A DNA stretch of 15,040 nt from Bacteroidales bacterium. GTDB taxonomy: Bacteria > Bacteroidota > Bacteroidia > Bacteroidales > PUMT01. The stretch is taken from assembly GCA_007119075.1 (NCBI GenBank), contig SKQJ01000201.1:1-15040 (forward strand), written 5' to 3'. Positions within the stretch are counted from its first letter, which is position 1. Each line of letters begins with the position of its first letter. Shown one piece after another: positions 15,039 through 15,040 of the stretch. The notes under the pieces were generated by a model. It saw only the letters and a program-made list of their open reading frames with translations. It was not told the DNA's origin and searched no databases. Position numbers and translations under genes: made by a program.

Positions 15039-15040
15039 AA

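Noticed and set aside
1..15040. CRISPR arrays, tRNA/rRNA genes, insertion sequences or prophage genes
   Set aside because: No regularly spaced repeats, no cloverleaf-like segment in any gap and no transposase, integrase or phage motif were found on reading both strands.

Overview
The window looks like a chromosomal segment of a Bacteroidota bacterium, probably Bacteroidales/Marinilabiliales-like. The evidence is the typical gene families (STN and carboxypeptidase-regulatory domains, a FecR-type anti-sigma factor with a DUF4974-like C-terminus, an FHS sugar permease), AT-rich leaders without Shine-Dalgarno sequences, and -7 promoter elements of the TAnnTTTG type. It is moderately GC-rich in genes and AT-rich between them. 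I see no rRNA, tRNA, CRISPR array, insertion sequence or phage gene.

Layout. (1) 1-1530, minus strand: deoC (deoxyribose-phosphate aldolase), then the N-terminal part of a Tat-exported Gfo/Idh/MocA oxidoreductase cut by the window edge. (2) A divergent, gene-free region of about 336 bp carries palindromes and hairpins. (3) 1867-4032, plus strand: an exported RraA-like (HMG/CHA aldolase superfamily) protein, a GC-rich hairpin cluster, and a dipeptide (L-Ala-D/L-Glu type) epimerase of the enolase superfamily. (4) 4206-8704, plus strand: a four-gene signalling cassette made of a carboxypeptidase-regulatory-domain protein, an ECF sigma factor, a FecR-like anti-sigma factor, and an STN plus carboxypeptidase-regulatory-domain protein. 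The first and last genes are paralogues. (5) 8753-12076, minus strand: an Omp85/BamA-like outer-membrane protein followed by pabB. (6) 12403-14861, plus strand: a ROK-family sugar kinase and an FHS-family sugar transporter, closed by a strong bidirectional terminator. (7) A short single-membrane-span reading frame at the right edge on the minus strand, converging on that terminator.

How the parts work together. The kinase and permease form a sugar uptake and phosphorylation pair. The sigma/anti-sigma cassette is the most interesting part. In classical FecI/FecR systems of this phylum the STN domain that talks to FecR sits on a TonB-dependent receptor. Here it sits on a 536-residue protein with no receptor barrel, whose C-terminal domain is shared with the first gene of the cassette. 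I infer a receptor-less cell-surface signalling variant, but nothing in the sequence proves the signal or the regulon.
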